NCBI GenBank assembly: GCA_963795335.1
Contig: CAWCHI010000001.1
Span: 248,001 to 312,000, forward strand
From: Trebonia sp963795335
GTDB lineage: Bacteria; Actinomycetota; Actinomycetes; Streptosporangiales; Streptosporangiaceae
Length of the DNA stretch: 64,000 nucleotides
Reading direction: 5' to 3'
The position numbers were made by a program, and so were the translations under genes. The notes under the pieces are model-generated. The model had not been told where the DNA came from. It saw only the letters and a program-made list of their open reading frames with translations, and did no database searches. Shown piece after piece: positions 1 through 7,222 of the stretch (its first letter is position 1; the number at the start of each line of letters is the position of its first letter).

Positions 1-610
1 CGCGGGCGACAACGGGGCCAGCGACGACCCCAGCGGGCAGACCTCGGTTCACTGCGACTTCCCCGCCTCCTCGCCGAACGCGCTCGCCTGCGGCGGCACC
101 AGGCTCATCGGCAGCACCACGACGTTCGCCGTCAGCTCCGAGGTGGTGTGGAACGAGCTTGCCAGCAACGAGGGCGCGACCGGCGGCGGCGTCTCCGACG
201 TGTTCCCCCTGCCGTCCTACCAGGCGCAGGCCGGGGTGCCGGCCCTGTCGTCCGGGAGCACCGGCCGCGGGGTGCCCGACGTGACCGGCAACGCCGACCC
301 GACGACGGGTTACCTGGTGGTGGTGGACGGCAAGCGGCAGCCGATCGGCGGGACGTCCGCCGTGGCGCCGCTGTGGGCCGGGCTCGTCGCCCGGCTCGCC
401 CAGTCCGCCGGCAAGAAGTTCGGGCTGCTGCAGACCACGCTGTACGCCGGCGCGGCGGCGGGCGTAGCCGCGCCCGGCTTCAACGACATCACCTCGGGCA
501 GCAACGGCGCCTACAACGCCGGGCCGGGCTGGGACGCCTGCTCGGGTCTCGGCTCCCCCAACGGCGAGCAGCTGCTCACCCTGCTCAGCGGGACCACGCC
601 CAGCACCTGA
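1..610 (+). CDS. Sedolisin-type (S53) serine protease, C-terminal part
   Basis: The gene enters from the left edge; the frame is open from base 2 and ends in TGA at 608-610. The visible ~202 residues carry the hallmarks of S53 peptidases: a GDNG loop near the left edge (its Asp forms the oxyanion hole), a CGGT segment, the GGTSA motif with the nucleophilic serine, and a C-terminal calcium site of the form NDIT...GPGWD. The catalytic Glu and Asp lie upstream, outside the window. These enzymes are usually secreted pre-pro-proteins active at acidic pH, so an N-terminal activation domain and signal peptide are expected upstream but cannot be seen. It converges on the pirin gene with an 18-base gap. 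Family assignment is firm; substrate is unknown. Confidence 0.9.
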   Translation, partial: AGDNGASDDPSGQTSVHCDFPASSPNALACGGTRLIGSTTTFAVSSEVVWNELASNEGATGGGVSDVFPLPSYQAQAGVPALSSGSTGRGVPDVTGNADPTTGYLVVVDGKRQPIGGTSAVAPLWAGLVARLAQSAGKKFGLLQTTLYAGAAAGVAAPGFNDITSGSNGAYNAGPGWDACSGLGSPNGEQLLTLLSGTTPST

Positions 611-628
611 CCGGCCCGCGCCTGGCCG

Positions 629-1621
629 TTACAGCACGTCGTGACCGGGGCGGTCGGCCGGGAGGGCGGGCGCCGGGCTGGCCGGGATGCTGCCCAGCCG
701 GCCCGCCCGGAAGTCCTCGAACGCCTGGGCCAGCTCGGCCTGGGTGTTCATGACGAACGGCCCGTAGGCGGCGACCGGCTCGCGGATCGGCTCGCCGCCG
801 AGCAGCAGGATGTCGAGGCCGGGGCTGGGGCCGTCCGGCTTGGCGTCGGCCGCGAACGTGACCGACTCGCCGAAGCCGAACAGCGCGAGCTGGCCCGCGC
901 GGACCGGGCGGCGCTCGGCGCCGACCGTGCCGCTGCCCGCGAGCACGTAGCCGAGGGCGTTGAAGTCGGCCCGCCACGGCAGCCGGACCTCCGCCCCCGG
1001 GGAGACGGTGGCGTGCACCAGGGTGATCGGGGTGTGGGTGGTGCCCGGGCCGGCGTGCCCGTCCAGCTCCCCGGCGATCACCCGCAGCAGCGCCCCGCCG
1101 TCGGCCGAGGTCAGCAGCGCGACCTGGCCGGCCCGGATGTCCTGGTAGCGCGGCTGGGTCAGCTTGAGCCGGGCAGGCAGGTTGACCCAGAGCTGAAAGC
1201 CGTGGAACAGGCCGCCGCTCATCACCAGCTCCTCCGGCGGGGTCTCGATGTGCAGGATGCCGCCGCCGGCCGTCATCCACTGGGTGTCGCCGTTGGTGAT
1301 GAGGCCGCCGCCCCCATGGGAGTCCTGGTGCCGGAATACCCCGTCGATCATGTAGGTCACGGTCTCGAAGCCGCGGTGCGGGTGCCACGGTGTGCCCTTG
1401 GGCTCGCCTGGCGCGTACTCGACCTCGCCCATCTGGTCCATGTGGATGAACGGGTCCAGGTCGGCCAGGTTGACCCCGGCGAAGGCCCGCCGGACCGGGA
1501 ACCCCTCGCCCTCGAAGCCCGACGGCGCGGTGGTCACCTTCACCACCGGGCGGTCGCCCTCGGCCGCGGGCGCGGTGACCCGGGGCAGCACCAGCAGGTT
1601 GTCGACGGTTACGGCTGGCAT
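629..1621 (-). CDS. Pirin family cupin protein
   Basis: 330 residues, ATG start. The N-terminal cupin has the pirin signature HPHRGFETVTYMIDG around residues 78-92, giving two of the metal-binding histidines, and ILHIETP further on supplies the other His and Glu. A C-terminal pirin domain follows (RADFNALGYVLAG region). Length is somewhat above the usual 240-320. Pirins bind Fe(II); some act as quercetin dioxygenases, others as redox-sensitive modulators of transcription or pyruvate metabolism, and the sequence does not distinguish between these roles. It is a single gene. A perfect 10-bp palindrome (TGATGCATCA, 1681-1690) lies about 60 bp upstream and could be an operator. Confidence 0.92.
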   Translation of the reverse strand: MPAVTVDNLLVLPRVTAPAAEGDRPVVKVTTAPSGFEGEGFPVRRAFAGVNLADLDPFIHMDQMGEVEYAPGEPKGTPWHPHRGFETVTYMIDGVFRHQDSHGGGGLITNGDTQWMTAGGGILHIETPPEELVMSGGLFHGFQLWVNLPARLKLTQPRYQDIRAGQVALLTSADGGALLRVIAGELDGHAGPGTTHTPITLVHATVSPGAEVRLPWRADFNALGYVLAGSGTVGAERRPVRAGQLALFGFGESVTFAADAKPDGPSPGLDILLLGGEPIREPVAAYGPFVMNTQAELAQAFEDFRAGRLGSIPASPAPALPADRPGHDVL

Positions 1622-1764
1622 GAGGACGCCCCCTGGCTGAGTCGGCCGACCTGATCGTAGCGGTTAAGGGGAACGATACATGATGCATCAACCTTCCCCG
1701 CGCTGAGGGCGGCTCACTGGCCGGGATGCTCGCGGCCCGATTTGCTGGCCGATTTGCTGGCCGC
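1622..1764. other. Upstream region of pirin gene with short repeats
   Basis: No coding signal. It contains the palindrome TGATGCATCA at 1681-1690 and a perfect tandem duplication of GATTTGCTGGCC at 1739-1762, directly before the tRNA-like block. The rest shows no structure I can interpret. Confidence 0.5.
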
Positions 1765-1768
1765 GCAT

Positions 1769-1843
1769 GCGGAAGTGACGGCAACTGGCAGACCTCGCGC
1801 GTTCAGACCTCGCGGTATGCGCGTTCGAATCGCGCCTTCCGCA
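1769..1843 (+). tRNA. tRNA-Leu-like gene, anticodon CAG (possibly degenerate)
   Basis: The sequence folds as a cloverleaf. The acceptor GCGGAAG (1769-1775) pairs perfectly with CTTCCGC (1836-1842). The T arm GCGCG/CGCGC (1819-1823, 1831-1835) has a consensus TTCGAAT loop. The anticodon arm (1797-1813) has 4 of 5 pairs and loop TTCAGAC, giving anticodon CAG after U33. The D region contains CTGGCAGA, as in bacterial tRNA-Leu. The discriminator is A1843 and no CCA is encoded. The acceptor and D loop look like tRNA-Leu, but the variable loop is only 5 nt (GGTAT) where tRNA-Leu has a long arm. The D stem is weak, and an 11-bp direct repeat (CAGACCTCGCG at 1789 and 1804) spans the anticodon region. 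It could be a functional oddity or a decayed tRNA. All folding was done by eye. Confidence 0.55.
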
Positions 1844-1848
1844 TGCGG

Positions 1849-1925
1849 TTCCGGGTGGGGCGCCGGCGTCCCCAGCAGGACTCTGAATCCTGCCCCCGCT
1901 GGTTCGGCCCCAGCCCCGGAAGCCA
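1849..1925 (+). tRNA. tRNA-Gln-like gene, anticodon CTG
   Basis: A full cloverleaf starting 5 nt after the previous tRNA-like gene. Acceptor TTCCGGG (1849-1855) pairs with CCCGGAA (1915-1921), all 7 pairs. The D stem is GGG/CCC (1858-1860, 1871-1873), with GG in the loop. The anticodon stem CAGGA/TCCTG (1876-1880, 1888-1892) is perfect, with loop CTCTGAA and anticodon CTG. The T stem GCTGG/CCAGC (1898-1902, 1910-1914) is perfect. The U1-A72 pair and G73 discriminator are known identity features of tRNA-Gln, and CCA follows at 1923-1925. Oddities: the T loop is TTCGGCC with G in place of the near-invariant A58, and the D loop lacks A14. It differs from any actinobacterial tRNA-Gln I can recall, so it is probably an extra or element-borne copy. 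Confidence 0.6.
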
Positions 1926-2094
1926 GGCAGGCCCGAGGTCAGGTAGCGGCGGCTCCGCCTTCGCAGCGTGGGTGACCCGGGTCGGCTTTCATGCCCATCG
2001 ACGCGGAAACATTTGGCAGGCCGGAAAGTTTTATGGACTGGAGCCCGGTTTGTTTCCCGCGTCTTGGGCCGCCCGTTCAGGGCGTGCTCTTCCT

Positions 2095-2168
2095 GTGACT
2101 GTAGTGTCAGCGGCTATCATCCGAGCTCGCAGGCTCGCAGGGCCTGTGCGAATCCGGCCGGTCATTCC
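2095..2168 (+). ncRNA. Weak tRNA-like fold
   Basis: GTGACTG (2095-2101) can pair with CGGTCAT (2159-2165) including two G-U pairs. CGAGC/GCTCG (2122-2126, 2133-2137) forms a perfect 5-bp stem, but its loop (TCGCAG) has 6 nt rather than 7. A T-arm-like hairpin with loop TGCGAAT (2147-2153) has one mismatch. The spacing resembles a tRNA, but the defects suggest a decayed copy or coincidence. Confidence 0.2.
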
Positions 2169-2316
2169 GTGCCGTGCCAGCCCAGCTAGGCAGAGGCGCC
2201 GCATTCCGGTTGCGGGTGATCGGGGCCGGTGAACAGGACGCTCTGATAAGGCGTGAGCGAGCCGCAGGGTTCGGCTCAGCCATTTGGTGGTCAACCGAGA
2301 AGCTGGCGCAGCAGCC

Positions 2317-2360
2317 GAACGGGGCGTGGCTTCGCCTGGACGCGAAGCCACGCCCCGTTC
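2317..2360 (-). terminator. Perfect 19-bp hairpin terminator
   Basis: A perfect inverted repeat: left arm 2317-2335, 6-nt loop, right arm 2342-2360 (core GGGGCGTGGCTTCGC). It lies 15 bp past the stop of the ferredoxin gene, where a GC-rich intrinsic terminator of the actinobacterial type (no U-tract) is expected. Confidence 0.85.
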
Positions 2361-2375
2361 GGGGTAGCGGGTGTG

Positions 2376-2597
2376 CTAGCGGTCGGCCCGGACGAGCCGC
2401 AGGGCCAGGGCGGGGCAGGCGGACACCGCCCGGCGGGCGTGCCGCTCGAGCCCGGGGGCGAGCGGGCGCGGGTCGATGAGCGGGTAGCCCCACTCGTCGA
2501 GCGCGATCGCCTCGGGGAGCAGCTCGGCGCAGGCGCCGTGGCCCACGCACTCGATCGGGTTGACCGTCAGCCTGGTCGCGGTGCGGGTGACTGGCAT
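2376..2597 (-). CDS. Small ferredoxin, 3Fe-4S / 4Fe-4S single-cluster type
   Basis: 73 residues from ATG at 2597. The cluster motif is CVGHGAC near residues 17-23 with a distal SACPALAL; a His occupies the central Cys position of a classical CxxCxxC, as in many actinobacterial P450-type 3Fe-4S ferredoxins. The gene starts 5 bp after the stop of the NuoF-like gene, so it is the last gene of a tightly packed three-gene set (membrane protein, NuoF-like, ferredoxin) ending in the hairpin at 2317-2360. The likely role is one-electron transfer between the NuoF-like flavoprotein and a partner; the partner is not identifiable from sequence. Confidence 0.88.
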   Translation of the reverse strand: MPVTRTATRLTVNPIECVGHGACAELLPEAIALDEWGYPLIDPRPLAPGLERHARRAVSACPALALRLVRADR

Positions 2598-2602
2598 GGT
2601 GC

Positions 2603-3901
2603 TCACTTCCCGTCGGGACCGGCCGCGGGGACCGGCAGGAACGGACGGTCGTCGGTGGCGGAGCAGCCGCCGCGCTGGTGCAGGCCGACCTCGGCCTCGA
2701 AGGTGCGCAGCGCGCTGGCCACGAACCGGGCGGTGCCGTCCGGGTGGTGGCACGCGCCGCGCCCGGTCACCAGCCCGGACCAGCGGCTTAGGTCGTCGAG
2801 GAGCTGCGGGCGGGAGCGGCGGCCGGCCAGCTCGGCCAGCGCGGTGGCGATCCGGGGCAGCCCATTCAGGCACGGGCCGCACTGCCCGGCGCTCTCCAGG
2901 GCCAGGTAGCGCACCACCCGGGCGGTTTCCGTCAGGCCACAGCGGCCGGCCGGAAGCACGATCACGACCCCGGCCCCTACCCGGGCGCGGGCGCTGGCCA
3001 GCGAGCGGTTGTCCAGGGTGAGCGCGCGGGCGCCGGCACCGCTGAGCCAGGTTCCGTGGTAGCCGCCGATCAGGACCGCGTCCTGGGCCCGCAGCTCTCC
3101 CGCCAGCAGGGCCGGCAGCGGCAGGCCGAAGGGAACCTCGGTGACCCGCGGGCGGCCGTCGGCCCGGCGTACGGTCGCGAGCATCGACCCTGGCTCTTCC
3201 CTGGTGCCGGCCGCACGGAACCAGCGCGGCCCGTAGCGGGCGATCAGGGCCAGGTGCGCGAGCGTCTCGACGTTCTGCACCAGGGTGGGCGCACCGCCGA
3301 GGCCGCGCTCGGTCACTCGCGGCGGGATGAACTGCGGAATCGCTTCCCCGCCGCCTAGGTGGTGAAGCAGCGCGGTCTCCTGTCCGCTGAGGAAACGCGG
3401 CGGCACCACGGCGATGTCGACCGGCACCCGGTCGACTCCCGCCGCCTGGCGGGCAGCGATGGCCTCCCGCAGCCCCGCGCCCACGTCGGCCTCGCGGCCG
3501 GCGTGCAGGCAGAGGATGGCGGTTTCGGCGCCGACCGCTTCGGCCGCGAGCTGCAGCCCGTCCAGCACGAGGTGCGGCGACAGCCACATCAGGGTGGCGT
3601 CCTTGTCACTGGCCGGCTCGGACTCGGCCCCGTTGGCCACCACGACCGGCGCGCGGCGCCGCTTCGTGGCGGCGTCCAGCACCGACTGAAGCTTGCGGGC
3701 CACGGGGAAGGCGGCCCCCCCGCGGCCGGTCAGCCCGGCCGCGGCCACGTCCCCGATCAGCTCGCCGGGCAGGTGCCGGTAGGGCAGCGGGCCGTGCTGG
3801 GACGCGTGCGCACGCCAGTCGAGCGCGGGCCGGGCATCCACCGGCAGCAGCCGGGGCTGCCACGTCGTCACGTCTCGGAACTCCTCAGTCACCGTGCTCA
3901 C
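2603..3901 (-). CDS. NuoF-like NADH dehydrogenase 51 kDa / SLBB flavoprotein
   Basis: 432 residues, GTG start whose GTGA overlaps the stop of the upstream membrane protein. An FMN/NADH-binding Rossmann region begins with GLTGRGGAAFP (about residues 57-67), followed by the NANGAES-like segment VANGAESEP, an SLBB region, and a C-terminal Fe-S region with ESAGQCGPC and a later GRGACHHPDG. Complex I NuoF has ESCGxCxPC, so the first cluster cysteine is Ala here; this variant appears typical for this stand-alone actinobacterial subfamily. It lacks the NuoE/NuoG partners. With the ferredoxin and the ferric-reductase-like protein it probably forms a small NAD(P)H-to-membrane or ferredoxin electron path. 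Exact donors and acceptors are inferred. Confidence 0.85.
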   Translation of the reverse strand: MSTVTEEFRDVTTWQPRLLPVDARPALDWRAHASQHGPLPYRHLPGELIGDVAAAGLTGRGGAAFPVARKLQSVLDAATKRRRAPVVVANGAESEPASDKDATLMWLSPHLVLDGLQLAAEAVGAETAILCLHAGREADVGAGLREAIAARQAAGVDRVPVDIAVVPPRFLSGQETALLHHLGGGEAIPQFIPPRVTERGLGGAPTLVQNVETLAHLALIARYGPRWFRAAGTREEPGSMLATVRRADGRPRVTEVPFGLPLPALLAGELRAQDAVLIGGYHGTWLSGAGARALTLDNRSLASARARVGAGVVIVLPAGRCGLTETARVVRYLALESAGQCGPCLNGLPRIATALAELAGRRSRPQLLDDLSRWSGLVTGRGACHHPDGTARFVASALRTFEAEVGLHQRGGCSATDDRPFLPVPAAGPDGK

Positions 3902-4592
3902 CGGCTCAGCGTCCTTTCCTTCTTAGTCTCCGCGTCCTCAGTCTCCGCGTCGGCCAGCAGCCGTCCGACCCGCTCGGCCCGCGGCACGTCCCGGGCCGCG
4001 GCGACCAGCCGCCACCCGGCGGCACCCGCCACGACGACGGCGCAGCCGACCGCCAGATCCAGCAGGGCTCCGTGCCGGAGGTCACTGCCGGCGAAGAGCG
4101 AGTGCACCCAGGCGACCGGCCAGCTCAGGTAGGCGGTCAGGTGCACCGCCAGCCAGAACCGGCGCGACAGGTGGCGGCGGAGCAGGCTGGTCACCACTGC
4201 GGCCAGCATCAGGTCGAGGCTGACGGCGCCGAGTCCCAGCCACAGCCGCTCGTAGGACGAAGTAAGCGGGATCACCGCGGAGACGAGCGGGATGTGCACG
4301 TAGCCGTCGAGGACGGCCGTCAGCACGTGGATGGCGACAAAGACGGTGGCGAGCAACGAGAGATTGCGGTGCAGCCCGGTTGCGGCAAAGCGCGGCAACC
4401 CGGGCAGCCGCCCTGGCGGGAGACCAGCAGGCCGAGCACCATGACCGCGGTCAGCAGCACCAGCGCGACCACGCCGGTGGCACGGCTGGCGTACCAAAAC
4501 ACTGTCGAAGAGTTGATTCCGCTCACCTGTTCAGCATCGGCGGCCAACCCGAGCGTGGGTTCCGGCGGCGCTCTGAGGCGGCTCTGAGCCAC
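3898..4592 (-). CDS. Ferric-reductase-like heme membrane protein (apparent frameshift)
   Basis: The coding sequence is split over two frames. The N-terminal part (GTG at 4592, or GTG at 4526 giving MSGINSSTVFWYASRATG) carries TM1; the rest continues in another frame from about 4411, in a G run where one missing base restores GLLVSRQGRLPGLPRFA. Five TM segments are visible. TM2 (GLHRNLSLL...AIHVL) and TM4 (VHLTAYLSWPVAWVHSL) each carry two histidines, the bis-heme pattern of ferric-reductase-like transmembrane domains. It lacks the FAD/NAD domain of full ferric reductases; the adjacent NuoF-like protein may replace it. The stop overlaps the NuoF-like start, implying translational coupling. The frameshift is most likely a sequence error because the downstream frame is well preserved. 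Confidence 0.75.
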
Positions 4593-4803
4593 AGCTCCGG
4601 GTTAACGGACCGTAACGGCTGCTATCCCCCGGCCCCAGCAACGGTGTCCCTAGTCAGGTGTCTCATCCATGGTGCGGGTAGTTCTAGTTAGGTAACTTCG
4701 GCCTGTGGTAAGGCGCATGACGACCCGTGCGTTTGAACCGGAAGTTTTTTGCGGCCAGCAGAGTTAACACGATAGAAACATTAAGAAACCGGGTTGTTAC
4801 TCA

Positions 4804-6138
4804 ATGACAGGGTCACTATCAATCGCCGCCAGAGCGGCCTACATCCTCCGCGACAATAGCAACGGCCTGATCACGAAGGCCGCTCCGTCTCTCTACCCCC
4901 ATCAGTGGAGCTGGGACGCCGCGTTCAACGCGATCGGCCTGGCCACCATCGACCTGCCGCGCGCCCGCCTCGAGCTCGACTCGCTCTTCGCCGGCCAGTG
5001 GCGCAACGGTTTGCTCCCGCACATCGTGTTCGACGCCGGCGCCGACGGCTACTGGCCCGGTCCGGGTCAGTGGCAGTGCGCGGCCTACAACGAAGACGCG
5101 ACGACGTCCCCCGCCACCAGCGGGATCATTGACCCCCCGGTCCACGCGATCGCGGTTGACCGGATCATCGCGGTGGGCGACCGGGCTGGCGGCGCCGAGC
5201 GCGCGCGCACCGAGCAGTGGGCCGCCGCCATTTACCCCCGGCTGCTGGCCTGGCACCGGTTTCTCGCCCGGGACCGGATGGACAAGGAAACCGGCCTGAT
5301 GACGCTGTTCCACGGATGGGAGTCCGGGACCGACAACTCCCCCCGCTGGGACGCGGCCTACGCCGATGTTGAAGTTGGCCCCGAGCTTCCGCTTTACACC
5401 AGGAAGGACAAGGCACACGTGTCAGACGCCGCCCAGCGGCCGTCTGACCGCGAGTATGACCGTTACCTGTGGCTGGTTGAGGAGGCCAAGCAGGCCGGCT
5501 ATGACGCGGGGATGTTGCGCCAGACTGGTTCGTTCCAGGTTGGCGATGTCTTGTTCACCGCTATCTACGCCTGCGCGACCGACTTGCTCGCATCGCTGGC
5601 GGTCCGGCTGAGAAAATCCGACGAGGCTGCCGAGCTCAAGGACTACGCCGCCCAGGCTCGGGCGGCTGTTTTCTGCCACGTCGACGAGGTGAGCGGCCTG
5701 GCCGCCGACGTCGACCTGCGGACCGGCAAGTGGCTGAAGACCGAGACGATCGCCGGGTTCGCCCCGCTGATCGCCGGCGGCATGCCGATGACCATGCGCC
5801 AGCAGCTCACCGAGCTGCTCTCCGGCCCCCGCTGGGCCGGGCACCCGTCGTTCAAGTACGCGCTGCCGCCGTCGACCTCACCGTGCTCGGCCGCGTTCGA
5901 CCCCGCCTGCTACTGGCGCGGACCGCAGTGGCCGGTGTTCACCTGGCTGCTCACCTGGGCGCTGTCCCGGTCCGGGGAACACCAGGTCGCCGGCGCGTTC
6001 CGGTCGGAGTCACTGGAGCAGCTCGGAGACGAGTCGTACGCCGAGTACTACCACCCGCTGAGCGGCGCGCCGCTCGGCTCGCTCAACCAGTCCTGGACGG
6101 CCGCCGTCGCCCTCGACTGGCTGCTGGACGAGGACTGA
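4804..6138 (+). CDS. ggh: GH63 glucosylglycerate hydrolase
   Basis: 444 residues. It closely follows the mycobacterial glucosylglycerate hydrolase (GgH, GH63-like alpha/alpha barrel): PHQWSWDAAFNAIGLA near the N-terminus, LFHGWESGTDNSPRWD at 168-183, QRPSDREYDRYLWL, YWRGPQWPVFTWLL, and SYAEYYHPLSG near 411. Asp177 and Glu414 align with the general acid and base reported for the mycobacterial enzyme. It should hydrolyse glucosylglycerate, and perhaps mannosylglycerate, to sugar plus glycerate in the cytoplasm; no signal peptide is visible. The same window encodes GpgS (43.4-44.4 kb), which makes the phosphorylated precursor. It sits alone, facing away from the redox genes, behind an AT-richer 200-bp promoter region with no obvious ribosome-binding site. 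Confidence 0.87.
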   Translation: MTGSLSIAARAAYILRDNSNGLITKAAPSLYPHQWSWDAAFNAIGLATIDLPRARLELDSLFAGQWRNGLLPHIVFDAGADGYWPGPGQWQCAAYNEDATTSPATSGIIDPPVHAIAVDRIIAVGDRAGGAERARTEQWAAAIYPRLLAWHRFLARDRMDKETGLMTLFHGWESGTDNSPRWDAAYADVEVGPELPLYTRKDKAHVSDAAQRPSDREYDRYLWLVEEAKQAGYDAGMLRQTGSFQVGDVLFTAIYACATDLLASLAVRLRKSDEAAELKDYAAQARAAVFCHVDEVSGLAADVDLRTGKWLKTETIAGFAPLIAGGMPMTMRQQLTELLSGPRWAGHPSFKYALPPSTSPCSAAFDPACYWRGPQWPVFTWLLTWALSRSGEHQVAGAFRSESLEQLGDESYAEYYHPLSGAPLGSLNQSWTAAVALDWLLDED

Positions 6139-6193
6139 CAGCGCCGGCCCGCGGCACGCCGGGGCACTTGCACGGCCTGCTTGCCTGCTGCCG

Positions 6194-7222
6194 TTACCCG
6201 GCGTCCGCGGGCCAGCCCGCCAGGGTACGGACCGTGCCGTCCAGCGCCACCAGCCGGGCCGGGAGCCGCAGGCCGGTCAGCCACGGAACCGCCTGATGGC
6301 CCCGGATGATCGCCGCGGTCGCCGCCGTGTTCGCGTCGGCGCAGGTCGCGGCGGCGACCGAAACGGTCCGCCAGACCTGGGCCGCCGGGCGGGCGGTGCG
6401 CGGGTCGAGGATGTGATGCAGTACGTCACCACCGTGCCGCCAGCGGCGGGCCGCGGTCGACGAAGTCGCCAGGCCGCCGTCGCGGATCGTCACCACCTGG
6501 CTCGGCCCCTCCGGCTGCTCGCCTGGCAGTCCGGTCCGGTCCTGGACCCGGATGCGCCAGCCGTCGGCCGGCGCCTGCCCCGCCACCGCCGTGTCACCGC
6601 CCAGGCTGACCAGCACGCCGCAGCCGAGCTCGGCCGCGATCCGGGCCGCCGCGCGGTCCGCCGCCCAGCCCTTGACCGTCGCCCCGAGGTCGAGCTGGAC
6701 CCCGCCGGGAACGGTCAGCCGGCCGCTGGCGACGTCCACCCGGACCGAGCGCCAGCCGGGGATGACGCGGACCCCGACCGTGCCCGGCCCTGATCCGGAT
6801 GCTGGCGCTGGCTGGTCCGGCGCTGGCTGGCCTGGCGGCGGCTGGTCCGGCGCCGGCTGGTCCGGCGGCGTGAGCTGGGCGAAGTCCCGGTCATAACCGA
6901 GGTCGGCCAGCACTCCGCCCACCGTGGGGTCGACGTCCCCGTCGGTCAGCTGGGCCGCCCGCAGCGCGACCTCGACCGCCTCGGCCAGCAGCGGGCTGAC
7001 CGACACGGTGACCTCGCCCGCCTGGCCGCGGGCGGCGTGGCCCACCGCCACCAGCTCCGAGTCGGGCCGGAAGCGGCTGCAGGCCTGGTCGAGCGCGAGC
7101 AGGTCGGCTTCCAGCAGCTGCCGGGCGGCCGCCGTCGCGGACGGCTCGGTCACCACCAGCTGAACCAGCACGCCGAGCGCGGTCCAGGCCGCGAACCCGG
7201 TCGGGTTCTCGACCGTGGTCAT
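6194..7222 (-). CDS. apbE: FAD:protein FMN transferase (ApbE)
   Basis: 342 residues. The ApbE signatures are present in order: SRFRPDSELV, a DPTVGGVL segment, DLGATVKGWAADRAA, VSLGGDTAVAG, and the C-terminal metal-site segment ATCADANTAATAA. ApbE moves FMN from FAD to a Thr/Ser of target flavoproteins, usually outside the membrane. No clear lipoprotein signal is visible here. A low-complexity insertion of DQPAP-type repeats sits around residues 120-140. Its ATG overlaps the stop of the upstream Ser-rich protein by 4 bp, so the two are co-translated. Nearby redox genes (2.4-4.6 kb) are plausible partners, but no FMN-binding (NqrC/RnfG) domain protein is in the window. Confidence 0.9.
   Translation of the reverse strand: MTTVENPTGFAAWTALGVLVQLVVTEPSATAAARQLLEADLLALDQACSRFRPDSELVAVGHAARGQAGEVTVSVSPLLAEAVEVALRAAQLTDGDVDPTVGGVLADLGYDRDFAQLTPPDQPAPDQPPPGQPAPDQPAPASGSGPGTVGVRVIPGWRSVRVDVASGRLTVPGGVQLDLGATVKGWAADRAAARIAAELGCGVLVSLGGDTAVAGQAPADGWRIRVQDRTGLPGEQPEGPSQVVTIRDGGLATSSTAARRWRHGGDVLHHILDPRTARPAAQVWRTVSVAAATCADANTAATAAIIRGHQAVPWLTGLRLPARLVALDGTVRTLAGWPADAG

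Noticed and set aside
585..1784. Long ORFs antisense or out of frame to the pirin gene (for example 641-1654 plus strand)
   Set aside because: Arg/Gly/Pro-rich shadow translations of GC-rich coding DNA without motifs; the pirin frame explains the region.
1726..2232. Plus-strand ORF of 168 codons in the tRNA-like region
   Set aside because: Composition looks random and it is crossed by the cloverleaf structures; no start signal or motif.
2031..2351. Minus-strand ORF between pirin and ferredoxin
   Set aside because: No domain, lies partly over the terminator hairpin, and has no ribosome-binding site.
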